DNA from: Chloroflexota bacterium
GTDB taxonomy: Bacteria; Chloroflexota; Dehalococcoidia; Tepidiformales; Tepidiformaceae
Length of the DNA stretch: 64,000 nucleotides
Reading direction: 5' to 3'
Assembly (NCBI GenBank): GCA_016234445.1
Contig: JACRBT010000009.1
Location: 1 to 64,000 of the forward strand
Shown: positions 1 through 8,460 of the stretch, one piece after another
Position numbering within the stretch: position 1 is the first letter of the stretch
How the letters are laid out: each line of letters opens with the position of its first letter
Program-made: the position numbers and the translations under genes
The notes under the pieces: generated by a model
Told to the model about the DNA's origin: nothing
What the model saw: the letters and a program-made list of their open reading frames with translations, nothing else
Databases searched by the model: none

Positions 1-790
1 CGAGGCCGACCCGGCGAACTTCACGGTGAACGGCTACAGCGGCGACCCGCTCTGCACGGCCACCGAGTCGGCCGTCCCGGCGGGGTACTCGTCGACGGGC
101 ACCTGCTCGGCGCTCCTGAGCGTCGGCACCTGCACGATCGTGAACACGCTGAACACCGACACCTTCGAGGTCGTGAAAGACTTCAGCGACAACAACACCG
201 CCTCCGTGACGGTTGGCCTGGTCTGCGGGAGCGGCAGCGTCGTCAACGACGACGTCACAGCCTCCGAGGCTGACCCCGCGAACTTCACCGTGAACGGCTA
301 CAGCGGCGACCCGCTCTGCACGGCCACAGAGTCGGCGGTGCCGGCGGGGTACACCTCGACCGGCACGTGCTCGGCGCTCCTGAGCGTCGGCACCTGCACG
401 ATCGTGAACACCCTGAACACCGACACCTTCGAAGTGGTGAAAGACTTCAGCGACAACAACACGGCCTCCGTGACCGTGGGCCTGGTCTGCGGCAGCGGGA
501 GCGTCGTGAATGACGACACCTCCGCCTCCGAGGCCGACCCCGCGAACTTCACGGTGAACGGCTACAGCGGCGACCCGCTGTGCACGGCCACCGAGTCGGC
601 AGTCCCCGCGGGGTACTCCTCCACGGGCACCTGCTCGGCGCTCCTGAGCGTCGGCACCTGCACGATCGTGAACACCCTGAACACCGCCCAGTTCGTCGTG
701 GTGAAGGATTTCGTCCCGAACGCGAGTGGCGAAGTGACGGTGGGTCTGGTCTGCACCAGCGGCAGCGTTGTCAACGACGACGTCACGGCT
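1..790 (+). repeat. 264-bp in-frame tandem repeats inside the surface-protein gene
   Basis: Two complete near-identical units run from about 143 to 406 and 407 to 670, with a partial unit before them and a partly diverged one after. The period is exactly 264 bp, or 88 codons. Differences between units are few and mostly synonymous. Units this similar can expand or contract by recombination, changing stalk length. Confidence 0.85.
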
Positions 791-1792
791 TCCGAGGCTG
801 ACCCGGCGAACTTCACCGTGAACGGCTTCGTGGGCGATGCCAGCGGCGTCAACTGCGTCGCGACCGAGACCGCGATCCCCGCCGGCTACGACTCGAGCGG
901 CACCTGCGAGGCTTCGCTGGCGACCGGCACCTGCACGATCACCAACACCCTCCGGACCGCCGACTTCACGGTCCTCAAGAACTTCATCCCGAACGCCGCT
1001 GGCTCGGTGACGGTCAACCTGAGCTGCACGAGCGGCAACGTCGTGGTGGTCGACGCGACCGCCTCGGAGGCCGACCCCGCCGACTTCGACGTCAACAGCT
1101 ATAGCGGGAACCCGCTGTGCACGGCGACGGAGACGACGGTGCCCGCCGGGTACTCCTCGAGCGGGACCTGCCAGGCGCTCCTGAGCGTCGGCGCATGCAC
1201 CATTACCAACACGCGGCTTGGTTCGCTCCTCGTCCGCAAGCAGACCTTCCAGGGCGCCATCCCCCACCCGGAGGAGAACGGCGGCTGGACCATCCACGTC
1301 ACCTCCGCGAACTGCGGCGTCAACCTCACCGGCGTCACCGCCCAGGGCAACCCCTACGGGACGGTGGCCTTCAACGGCCTGCCCTTCTGCAGCGACTACG
1401 TTGTTTCGGAAGACGCGAACAGCAAGGGCAGCGCCTGGTCGACGACCCAGAGTTCCTTCAGCGGCGTGACCGTGCCGCTGAACACGACGGTGACGATCGA
1501 CTTCGTGAACCGCCTGGCCGTCCCCGAGACCCCGACGCCGACGCCGACCGCGACGCCGACGGCCACGCCGGTCCCGCAGACGCAGCCGGCCCAGCCAACC
1601 GCGACCTCGACGCCGATCGAAGAAGTGGCTGGCGAAAAGACCCAGGCCCCAACACCAGTGCCGCCAAGCGCTGGCACGGGCGTCCAGGGCGGGGATGGCG
1701 GGGCCCTGAACCTTGCCTTCGCCCTCGGCGGCCTTCTCGCCATCGGTGGCGGGCTGCTCATGCTTCGGCTGAGCCGCCGGCGGGAGGACTGA
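1..1792 (+). CDS. Repetitive Cna-B/SpaA-like cell-surface protein, 5' end outside window
   Basis: The reading frame is open from the first bases of the window, so the true start lies upstream. The visible part is a string of modules of about 88 residues. Each has a Lys in a VVKDF-type first strand, a CTATE..VPAGY segment and a final TCTIVNT or TCTITNT strand. This Lys/Glu/Asn pattern is the hallmark of Cna-B/SpaA (prealbumin-like) domains that form intramolecular isopeptide bonds. Each module also has four Cys. A last larger domain begins at LGSLLVRKQTF and is nearly identical to the one in the gene at 3577-8349. A Thr-Pro linker, a PPSAGTG motif, one hydrophobic segment and a SRRRED tail complete the protein. 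I infer an extracellular, membrane- or wall-anchored stalk or adhesin; ligand unknown. Confidence 0.85.
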   Translation, partial: EADPANFTVNGYSGDPLCTATESAVPAGYSSTGTCSALLSVGTCTIVNTLNTDTFEVVKDFSDNNTASVTVGLVCGSGSVVNDDVTASEADPANFTVNGYSGDPLCTATESAVPAGYTSTGTCSALLSVGTCTIVNTLNTDTFEVVKDFSDNNTASVTVGLVCGSGSVVNDDTSASEADPANFTVNGYSGDPLCTATESAVPAGYSSTGTCSALLSVGTCTIVNTLNTAQFVVVKDFVPNASGEVTVGLVCTSGSVVNDDVTASEADPANFTVNGFVGDASGVNCVATETAIPAGYDSSGTCEASLATGTCTITNTLRTADFTVLKNFIPNAAGSVTVNLSCTSGNVVVVDATASEADPADFDVNSYSGNPLCTATETTVPAGYSSSGTCQALLSVGACTITNTRLGSLLVRKQTFQGAIPHPEENGGWTIHVTSANCGVNLTGVTAQGNPYGTVAFNGLPFCSDYVVSEDANSKGSAWSTTQSSFSGVTVPLNTTVTIDFVNRLAVPETPTPTPTATPTATPVPQTQPAQPTATSTPIEEVAGEKTQAPTPVPPSAGTGVQGGDGGALNLAFALGGLLAIGGGLLMLRLSRRRED

Positions 1793-1827
1793 GGACTTAG
1801 GACTTAGGACTTGGGACTTGGGACGTA
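1786..1827 (+). repeat. Heptanucleotide array (GGACTTA/GGACTTG), six units
   Basis: Six consecutive 7-bp units (GGACTGA, GGACTTA twice, GGACTTG twice, GGACGTA) start inside the stop-codon region of the preceding gene and run towards its terminator. A four-unit array of the same two heptamers occurs at 39671-39698. Confidence 0.85.
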
Positions 1828-1846
1828 GGGGTTGTTCCCACACAGG

Positions 1847-1872
1847 GGCCCCGGCACACCGCCGGGGCCTCT
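1847..1872 (+). terminator. Hairpin terminator of the first surface protein
   Basis: Perfect 9-bp arms (GGCCCCGGC / GCCGGGGCC) flank a 5-nt loop shortly after the stop codon. There is no strong T tract. The same stem recurs after the next two surface-protein genes. Confidence 0.7.
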
Positions 1873-1950
1873 TCACGTCACCGCCCTTCATGGACCGCGG
1901 TCCCGGCCCGCCGCCGTGTCCCCGAAGCGGACCTTGTGTTGCAAATGCCA

Positions 1951-2051
1951 CGTTCATACACGGTTCTAATGGGTAAAGGTCTTGATTCCAGCCGGGAAAA
2001 CCCGCACTCTCAACCAACTGGCAACCGGAACGACCGGAACGTTTCAGTTGC
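1951..2051 (+). promoter_or_regulatory. Conserved structured leader, copy 1
   Basis: This 101-nt block aligns without gaps to 3362-3462 (constant offset of 1411). Shared blocks are CGTTC(A/T)TAC, TCTAATGGG (a -10-like element), CTTGATTC, GGGAAAACCC, TCAAC and ACTGGCAACC. Two hairpins are predicted: TTGA/TCAA enclosing GGG-AAAA-CCC, and GCAAC (2021-2025) pairing with GTTGC (2047-2051) around a CCGGAA loop. The paired bases change together between the two copies. It lies 176 nt before the start codon at 2228. It may be a promoter plus a regulatory RNA; no known riboswitch class was recognised. Confidence 0.6.
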
Positions 2052-2227
2052 GTGACAGGCGCCAGCAGGCGGCCGCGAGGCTACGACTGCGCCTGCCGAA
2101 CGAATTCCGGTGGCAGTCAGAAGCCGGGGGGCGGCCCCGGCACGGTTGAGCGGAGCCGAGCAATGACACCAGCGAAGCACACACACCCTGGCGCCGGGGA
2201 CCCCTGGCGGAAGAGGAGCCATCGATC

Positions 2228-3226
2228 ATGACACTCGCACTTTCACGGACCTCGCGGAGCCGGCGGGCGCTCGTCAGCGCGCTGTCGCTGGTCGTCGTCG
2301 CAGTGGGGGCGCTCATCGCCGTGCTCTCGCTCCAGCAGGCCGGCGCCACGCATATCACCCCGACCGTCTACGACATCAACACCGGGAACCCAACCTGCGC
2401 CGACCTCGACGACATCTATGGCGGCGGCCAGACCTGGTCCGGCATCTCGCTCGCGGGCACAGACGGTACCTTCAATGTCGGCCCAACCGGCGGCCAGATC
2501 ACGATCTCCAGTGCCGGCGTCGACGGCGACGGCGTCTACCGCTTCGACTGGCAGTCCAATTTCGGGATCGACGCCGTCTTCGTGAAGCAGGCGAACACCG
2601 AACACCATATGTACGTCTATGCGCCCACCGCTGCTTCGGACGAGGAGACCTCGGACACCGATCTCAGCCCGCAGACGGACGACGACCAGAAGGGCGGCGT
2701 CAGCCACGTGCTCTTCTGCTGGGACGCCGACCCCGATACGCCGACGCCGACGAACACGAACACGCCCACCAACACGCCGACGGATACGCCGACGAACACG
2801 CCTACCAATACGCCGACGAACACTCCCACCAACACGCCGACGTCGACCCCAACGGGCACCCTGACGCCGACGAATACGCCCACCAACACGCCGACGAACA
2901 CGCCGACGAACACCCCCACCAATACGCCGACGAACACGCCGACGGCCACGGCGACCCCGACCGGGACGTTGACGCCGACTGCCACGCCGACGGAAACGCC
3001 TGTGGTCCAGACCCAGCCGGCGCAGCCAACCTCGACCGCCACGGCGACGAACACGCCCTTCGAGCAGCAGGCCGGCGTGAAGACGCCAGGCGTGACACCG
3101 GTGGCCCCGGCAACGGGTACTGGCGCTGGTGTGACCGGCACGAGCATGAACCTGGGCTTCGCCCTCGCCGGGCTCGTCATTGCAGCGGGCGGGTTGCTCC
3201 TCCTCCAGGCGAGCCGCCGCCGCTAA
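2228..3226 (+). CDS. Secreted Thr-Pro-rich surface protein
   Basis: The protein has 332 residues and a good Shine-Dalgarno sequence (GAGGAG) before the start. Residues 1-40 are a basic then hydrophobic signal peptide ending near QQAGA. Residues 41-170 form a small unrecognised domain with Cys at CADLDD and LFCWD. Residues 170-290 are a long TNTPTNTPT linker encoded by a degenerate 12-nt repeat. An APATGTG motif, a hydrophobic stretch and a SRRR tail form the same C-terminal anchor as in the neighbouring surface proteins. Its first bases (ATGACACTCGCACT) are identical to those of the gene at 3577, and both share the upstream leader. The likely role is a surface display or carbohydrate-associated protein; function unknown. 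Confidence 0.8.
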   Translation: MTLALSRTSRSRRALVSALSLVVVAVGALIAVLSLQQAGATHITPTVYDINTGNPTCADLDDIYGGGQTWSGISLAGTDGTFNVGPTGGQITISSAGVDGDGVYRFDWQSNFGIDAVFVKQANTEHHMYVYAPTAASDEETSDTDLSPQTDDDQKGGVSHVLFCWDADPDTPTPTNTNTPTNTPTDTPTNTPTNTPTNTPTNTPTSTPTGTLTPTNTPTNTPTNTPTNTPTNTPTNTPTATATPTGTLTPTATPTETPVVQTQPAQPTSTATATNTPFEQQAGVKTPGVTPVAPATGTGAGVTGTSMNLGFALAGLVIAAGGLLLLQASRRR

Positions 3227-3252
3227 GCCACCCGGCATCGTCACTTCTCATT

Positions 3253-3280
3253 GAGGCCCCGGCATAGCGCCGGGGCCTCT
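3253..3280 (+). terminator. Hairpin terminator of the second surface protein
   Basis: GAGGCCCCGGC pairs perfectly with GCCGGGGCCTC across a 5-nt loop, 27 nt after the stop codon. The stem is shared with 1847-1872 and 8377-8403. Confidence 0.75.
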
Positions 3281-3361
3281 TCACGTCTGCGGGGGCGGCT
3301 GGCCGGGACAACGGGGCGGCCGTAAGACGCGATTCGACCGCGGTTTATGCGGCGTTTACAG

Positions 3362-3462
3362 CGTTCTTACGGGGCTCTAATGGGGACAACTCTTGATTCG
3401 GTGGGGGAAAACCCCCATCCTCAACGCACTGGCAACCAACACGCCCGGAACGTGTCGGTTGC
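3362..3462 (+). promoter_or_regulatory. Conserved structured leader, copy 2
   Basis: This is the second copy of the block at 1951-2051, with every conserved element at the same spacing. Here the first hairpin is GGGGG-AAAA-CCCCC. The second extends to 12 bp (3432-3443 with 3451-3462) with a single mismatch. Base changes relative to copy 1 keep pairing. The TTTACA at 3355 lies 15 bp before TCTAAT, a short spacing for a sigma-70 promoter. The leader starts 215 nt before the ATG at 3577. Confidence 0.6.
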
Positions 3463-3576
3463 GTGGCAGTTACGCGGAGGGCGGTCAGGCCCCCGCGGAC
3501 ATCCTGTTCGGGAGATTCCGGCCAGGTCCAGGGGTCCGGGGGGGACACCAGACCTAGAGGCAATCGGAGGCCGTAA

Positions 3577-6500
3577 ATGACACTCGCACTCTATGGGAAG
3601 TCCCGGCGGAGGAAGACCTTCCTCCTGCTCGCGGCGGTCCTGGCCATCGCGTTCGCCACACTTGGCGGCGTGCTCAACGGGCTTGGCCCGGGCGACAGCG
3701 CCTCGGCGACAAGCGGTGGCATCTCCGGCGAAAAGAAGCAGCTGAATTACACGGACAACCCCGCTGCGTCGTACACGTCGAGCGCTATCGACGCCGATCC
3801 CGGGGACGTCATCCGTTACCAGCTCAAGCTGACGAGCGGCTCCAACGCCATCACCGGCGGCATCATCAGCGACACCATCCCCACCGGGACAACGGGCGTC
3901 ACCGAGGTGAGCGACCCGAGCAACCTCTGCACGACGACGGCGACGACGATCTCGTGCTCGGGCATCAGCCTCGCCGCGAATTCCTCCTATACCTACGTCT
4001 ACAGCACGACCGTATCTTCCTCGGCGGCCTGCGAAGACGAGATCAAGAACAAGGCGAGCGTCGACAGCGACCAGACAAGCTCCGAGAACACCAACGAGGT
4101 GAAGGCTGATCTCCCGGACTGCAGCATCGCCGGCGAAAAGCAGCAGCGGAACGTCACCGCTGGCGGCTCTTTCACGACGGGGGCCATCAACGTGAACCCC
4201 GGGGACGTCATCGAATACCAGATCAAGCTGACGAACACGAGCGGGGCCGGCCTCACGGGCGGCAAGATCAACGACAACATCCCCACGGGGACGACCGGCG
4301 CCACCGAGGTCACGGACCCCAGCGGCAAGTGCGCGGTGAGCACCGCCCAGTCGGGCGATGACGTGCAGTGCACGGCCATCAGCCTCTCCGCCGGCGCCTC
4401 CTACACGATGGTCTACAGCACCACCGTCTCGCTGGACGACGAAGATTGCGGCGACGACATCAAGAACAAGGCCAAGGTCGACAGCGACGGGACGACTTCC
4501 AAAGACACCAACGAGGTCGAGGCCACCTACGAGTGCGTCGCCATCCAGGTCCACAAGTACCTGCCGATGGACAACGACAACACCCCCTGGCAGAACCAGG
4601 GCAACTCGAACGACTGGACCTTCTACATCTACAGCGACGCCGCCCTGACCCAGCTGGTCGACACGATCACCCAGCTTGGCCAGCCCGGGAACGACCTTCC
4701 CCTGACGGATCTCTGGATCACCGAGGCTCCGAACGCCGGATACTCGTTCTTCGGGTTCTACATGCCGGACGGCGACGGCGACAGCGGCAACGACCACTGC
4801 AACCAGCAGCCCGCTGACGGTTCGACCCTCACCGGGCAGCCCCTCCACATCCCGGTCAGCGCCTGGGGCACCCCCGGGAACATGACCGGCCTTCTCCACA
4901 TCTGCGCCTACAACGCCGAGGAAGAAGAGGAGCCGGAGCCCTCGCTCGCCATCGACAAGACGAACACGACTTCGGGGACCGTCGCCGTGAGCGGGACGTT
5001 CGACTGGAAGATCAAGGTCACCGTCTCGGACGGCCCGACCACCGAATGGGCTTCGATCACCGACACCATCCCGGCGGGCATGGCCGTCACGGGCGTGGTC
5101 GGCGGCAGCGGCGTGGACTGCAGCGGCAGCTCCGGCAACTCGGTCCTTTGCTACATCGCCCCCGGCGCCGCCAACGGCGACTACAACGTCACCGTCCACA
5201 TCACGGCCCCGGACGGCAGCCCGACGAGCGAGTGCAAGCTCTACACCAACACCGCCTACGTCCGCTTCGCTTCGGCCTCCAGCCCGGGCACGCCGGACTC
5301 GGATGGGGTCACGGTAACCTGCCCCGGTCCCGCCCTCGCCATCGACAAGACGAACGACACCGAAGACCAGGTCGACGCCGACGGGACCTTCGACTGGAAG
5401 ATCAAGGTCACCGTCTCCAACGGCCCCACCACCCAGGCCGCCTCGATCACGGACACGATCCCGGCGGGCATGTCGGTCACCGGCGTCGTCAGCAGCCTTG
5501 ACTGCTCGGACAGTTCCGGGAACGACGTCGTCTGCTACATCCCGGCCGGGTCGGCGAACGGCGACTACAACGTCACCGTCCACATCAAGGCGCCGGACGG
5601 TAAGCCCAAGAGCGAGTGCACCGACTACGACAACACCGCGTACGTCCGCTTCGCCTCCGACACCACCGCCGGCCGGTCCGACACGGACACGGTCGAGGTG
5701 ACCTGCGACCCGGGCAAGGTCCACATCAAGAAGTTCCTCTGGAACCCGGAGAGCGAAACCTGGCAGAACCAGGGGAATCCCGGCACCTGGACCTTCGACA
5801 TCACCTCCGAGACTGGCGGCACGGACTACCTGGACCAGCCTCACAACCAGCCGATCGAGGTTGCCTTCGACACCTACACCGTGACCGAAGACCTCGTGGA
5901 CGGCTACATCCTCATCGACATCTACGAAGGCGACGACGACGGCCACGGCCAGCCCGACTGCAAGGGGCCGCGCGACATCAACGAGCGCGACACTACCCTC
6001 ACGGGCCTCGTCGTGGACACACCCGGCGGCGACGTCCACGTCTGCGCCTACAACATCGCCCGGGGCAAGCTCGAAGTCGTCAAGCAGCTTGAGCCCTCGG
6101 ACGACCCGGGCCTCTTCGACCTCCAGATCGACGGCACCACGGAGAAGGAAGACGCCAGCGACGGCGACACCACCGGCGAACAGGGCGTCGATGCCGGCAC
6201 CCACAGCGTCGGCGAGACCGCCGGCACGGGCACCGACCTGGACGACTACAACGCCGAGATCGTCTGCATGAACGGCGACGAAGAAGTCACCGTCGATGAC
6301 GGCGAACTCGAAGTTGGCCCCGGCGACGACATCGTCTGCACCATCACCAACACCCGCAAGACCGGCGAGATCACCTTCGTGAAGGTCGTCTCCGGCGGCG
6401 ACGCGGAGGAATCGGACTGGACGTTCGACGTCAGCGACGGCGGCGCCCAGGACGTCGCCCACAATGGCACCGAGACCATCAACACGGGCAGCTACACCGT

Positions 6501-8349
6501 CACTGAAGACGGCGGCAGCACGAACAACGCCGACTACAACCTCACCGGCGCCAGCGGCGTCTGCTCGCTGGAGAAGGGTGTTATCACCCTCACCGTCACC
6601 GAGGACGGCGGCACCTGCACCATCACCAACACCCGCAAGACCGGGAAGCTGGAAGTGGTGAAGGTCCTCGCCGGCGGCAGCGGCACCTTCGACCTCAACA
6701 TCGACGGCGGCGCTGCCGAAGCGACCGGCGTCGGCAACAACGGCACCACCGGCGAGACGACGGTCGACACCGGCACGCACACGGTTGGCGAGTCGGTCAA
6801 CACCGGCCCGAGCCTCGATGCCTACGACACGACCCTCACCTGCACCGGCGCCGACGGCCTCCCGGACGGCGAAGCCACGACCGGCCCGGTCGACATCGAA
6901 GTCGGTGAAGACGACGACATCGTCTGCACGTTCACGAACACCCTGCACACCGCCACCTTCAACGTCCTGAAGGACTACAGCGACAACAGCACCGGGTCCG
7001 TCACCATCGGCCTGACCTGCACCAGCGGGACGGTCGTGAACGACGACACCTCGGCCTCCGAAGCCGACGACGCGAACTTCACCGTGAACGGCTTCGAAGG
7101 CTCCGCGGCGAACGTGGAATGCACCGCGACCGAAAGCGCGACCCCCGGCTACATCCAGGACACCACCGGGTGCTCGGGCGTGGCGCTTTCTACGGGGACG
7201 TGCACCATCGTCAACACCCTCCGGACGGGCCAGTTCGTGGTCCTGAAGGACTTCATCCCCAACAACGCCGCCGGCGAAGTGGAGGTGAGCTTCAGCTGCT
7301 CGAGCGGGGTGGTCACGGTCGTTGACGGGTTCGCCTCGGAAGGCGACCCGGCTGAGTTCACCCTCAGCGGCTTCGACGACGATCCGTCGTGCACCGCCAC
7401 GGAAGTGACCGTGCCCACGGGCTACAACGCCAACCAGGCAGCCTGCTCGAGCGTTCTCTTCTCGGCCGGCCAGTGCACCATCACCAACACCCTCCGCACC
7501 GACACGTTCGTCGTCCTGAAGGACTTCATCCCGAACGCGAACGCTTCGGTCGCCGTCAACCTCACCTGCTCCAGCGGGACGGTCACGGTGCTCGACGGGA
7601 CGGCCTCGGAGGCCGATCCGGCCGAATTCCGGGTCAGCGGCTACACCGGCGACCCGCTTTGCACCGCGACGGAGGCCTCGGTCCCGGCGGGCTACTCCGC
7701 CAACCAGGCCGCCTGTGAAGACGTGGCGCTCTCGGTGGGCATCTGCACCATCACCAACACGCGGCTTGGTTCGCTCCTCGTCCGCAAGCAGACCTTCGAG
7801 AACGCCATCCCCGACCCGGCCAACAACGGCGGCTGGACCATCCACGTCGACTCCACCACCTGCAACGTCCACCTGGCCGGCGTCACCACCCAGGGCAACC
7901 CCTACGGGACCGTGACCTTCAACAACCTGCCCTTCTGCAGCGACTACGTCGTTTCGGAAGACGCGAACAGCAAGGGCAGCACCTGGTCGACGACGCAGAG
8001 TTCCGTCAGCCCGGTAACGGTGCCGCTGAACACGACGGTGACGATCGACTTCGTCAACCGCCGCAGCACCACGACCGAGCAGGAGGAGCCGAACACGCCG
8101 ACTCCGGAGCCGACGAACACGCCGGTGCCGGGTGCCACCCCCACCAACACGCCGACCCCGACGAACACGCCCGTCGAGGCGGAGGCCGGTGTGAAGACCC
8201 CGGGCGCGGTGGCGACGCCGGTGGCCCCGAGCTCGGGCACGGGCACTGGCGCCGGGACCGGAGCCGGGATGAACCTTGCCTTCGCGCTCGCCGGCCTCAT
8301 CGCCATCGCGACGGGGACGCTCATGCTCCGGGCGAGCCGCCGCCGCTAG
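3577..8349 (+). CDS. Giant multi-domain cell-surface protein (DUF11-like and Cna-B-like modules)
   Basis: The product has 1590 residues with an N-terminal signal peptide (about 1-45). Domains in order: two DUF11-like repeats with GDVIxYQ(L/I)KLT and DTIP/DNIP-TGTTG motifs (about 50-330); a KYLPMDNDNTPWQNQ domain; two LAIDKTN DUF11-like repeats (about 455-715); a KKFLWNPESETWQNQ domain related to the earlier KYLP domain; three short KLEVVK or EITFVK Cna-B-like modules; four 85-90-residue modules like those of the gene at 1-1792; and a terminal LGSLLVRKQTF domain. It ends in a Thr-Pro linker, APSSGTG, a hydrophobic helix and SRRR. Lys, Glu and Asn positions fit isopeptide-bonded stalk domains. 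It has its own leader and terminator. I infer a long extracellular fibre or adhesin; partner unknown. Confidence 0.85.
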   Translation: MTLALYGKSRRRKTFLLLAAVLAIAFATLGGVLNGLGPGDSASATSGGISGEKKQLNYTDNPAASYTSSAIDADPGDVIRYQLKLTSGSNAITGGIISDTIPTGTTGVTEVSDPSNLCTTTATTISCSGISLAANSSYTYVYSTTVSSSAACEDEIKNKASVDSDQTSSENTNEVKADLPDCSIAGEKQQRNVTAGGSFTTGAINVNPGDVIEYQIKLTNTSGAGLTGGKINDNIPTGTTGATEVTDPSGKCAVSTAQSGDDVQCTAISLSAGASYTMVYSTTVSLDDEDCGDDIKNKAKVDSDGTTSKDTNEVEATYECVAIQVHKYLPMDNDNTPWQNQGNSNDWTFYIYSDAALTQLVDTITQLGQPGNDLPLTDLWITEAPNAGYSFFGFYMPDGDGDSGNDHCNQQPADGSTLTGQPLHIPVSAWGTPGNMTGLLHICAYNAEEEEEPEPSLAIDKTNTTSGTVAVSGTFDWKIKVTVSDGPTTEWASITDTIPAGMAVTGVVGGSGVDCSGSSGNSVLCYIAPGAANGDYNVTVHITAPDGSPTSECKLYTNTAYVRFASASSPGTPDSDGVTVTCPGPALAIDKTNDTEDQVDADGTFDWKIKVTVSNGPTTQAASITDTIPAGMSVTGVVSSLDCSDSSGNDVVCYIPAGSANGDYNVTVHIKAPDGKPKSECTDYDNTAYVRFASDTTAGRSDTDTVEVTCDPGKVHIKKFLWNPESETWQNQGNPGTWTFDITSETGGTDYLDQPHNQPIEVAFDTYTVTEDLVDGYILIDIYEGDDDGHGQPDCKGPRDINERDTTLTGLVVDTPGGDVHVCAYNIARGKLEVVKQLEPSDDPGLFDLQIDGTTEKEDASDGDTTGEQGVDAGTHSVGETAGTGTDLDDYNAEIVCMNGDEEVTVDDGELEVGPGDDIVCTITNTRKTGEITFVKVVSGGDAEESDWTFDVSDGGAQDVAHNGTETINTGSYTVTEDGGSTNNADYNLTGASGVCSLEKGVITLTVTEDGGTCTITNTRKTGKLEVVKVLAGGSGTFDLNIDGGAAEATGVGNNGTTGETTVDTGTHTVGESVNTGPSLDAYDTTLTCTGADGLPDGEATTGPVDIEVGEDDDIVCTFTNTLHTATFNVLKDYSDNSTGSVTIGLTCTSGTVVNDDTSASEADDANFTVNGFEGSAANVECTATESATPGYIQDTTGCSGVALSTGTCTIVNTLRTGQFVVLKDFIPNNAAGEVEVSFSCSSGVVTVVDGFASEGDPAEFTLSGFDDDPSCTATEVTVPTGYNANQAACSSVLFSAGQCTITNTLRTDTFVVLKDFIPNANASVAVNLTCSSGTVTVLDGTASEADPAEFRVSGYTGDPLCTATEASVPAGYSANQAACEDVALSVGICTITNTRLGSLLVRKQTFENAIPDPANNGGWTIHVDSTTCNVHLAGVTTQGNPYGTVTFNNLPFCSDYVVSEDANSKGSTWSTTQSSVSPVTVPLNTTVTIDFVNRRSTTTEQEEPNTPTPEPTNTPVPGATPTNTPTPTNTPVEAEAGVKTPGAVATPVAPSSGTGTGAGTGAGMNLAFALAGLIAIATGTLMLRASRRR

Positions 8350-8376
8350 CCCGCCCACCATCGTTCCGCCTTCCAC

Positions 8377-8403
8377 GAGGCCCCGGCACCGCGCCGGGGC
8401 CTC
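8377..8403 (+). terminator. Hairpin terminator of the giant surface protein
   Basis: GAGGCCCCGGC and GCCGGGGCCTC pair perfectly around a 5-nt loop, 27 nt after the stop. This is the third copy of the shared terminator stem. Confidence 0.75.
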
Positions 8404-8414
8404 GTGCGTTTCCC

Positions 8415-8448
8415 CTCAGCACTCAGCACTCAGCACTCAGCACTCAGC
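8415..8448 (+). repeat. Heptanucleotide array (CTCAGCA), nearly five units
   Basis: Four exact CTCAGCA units and most of a fifth lie between the terminator at 8377-8403 and the next start codon at 8461. The sequence differs from the other arrays in this window but the period, 7 bp, is the same. Confidence 0.85.
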
Positions 8449-8460
8449 TACACTGACCCC

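Noticed and set aside
1951-2051. Leader as a SAM or c-di-GMP riboswitch
   Set aside because: CTGGCAACC resembles one block of SAM-I, but the kink-turn, remaining conserved core and c-di-GMP motifs are absent.
3421-8376. Very long open frame on the minus strand opposite the giant surface-protein gene
   Set aside because: It is the GC-biased antisense frame of 3577-8349, rich in Arg/Gly/Val/Asp without domains; the plus strand has a signal peptide, repeated domains and anchor.
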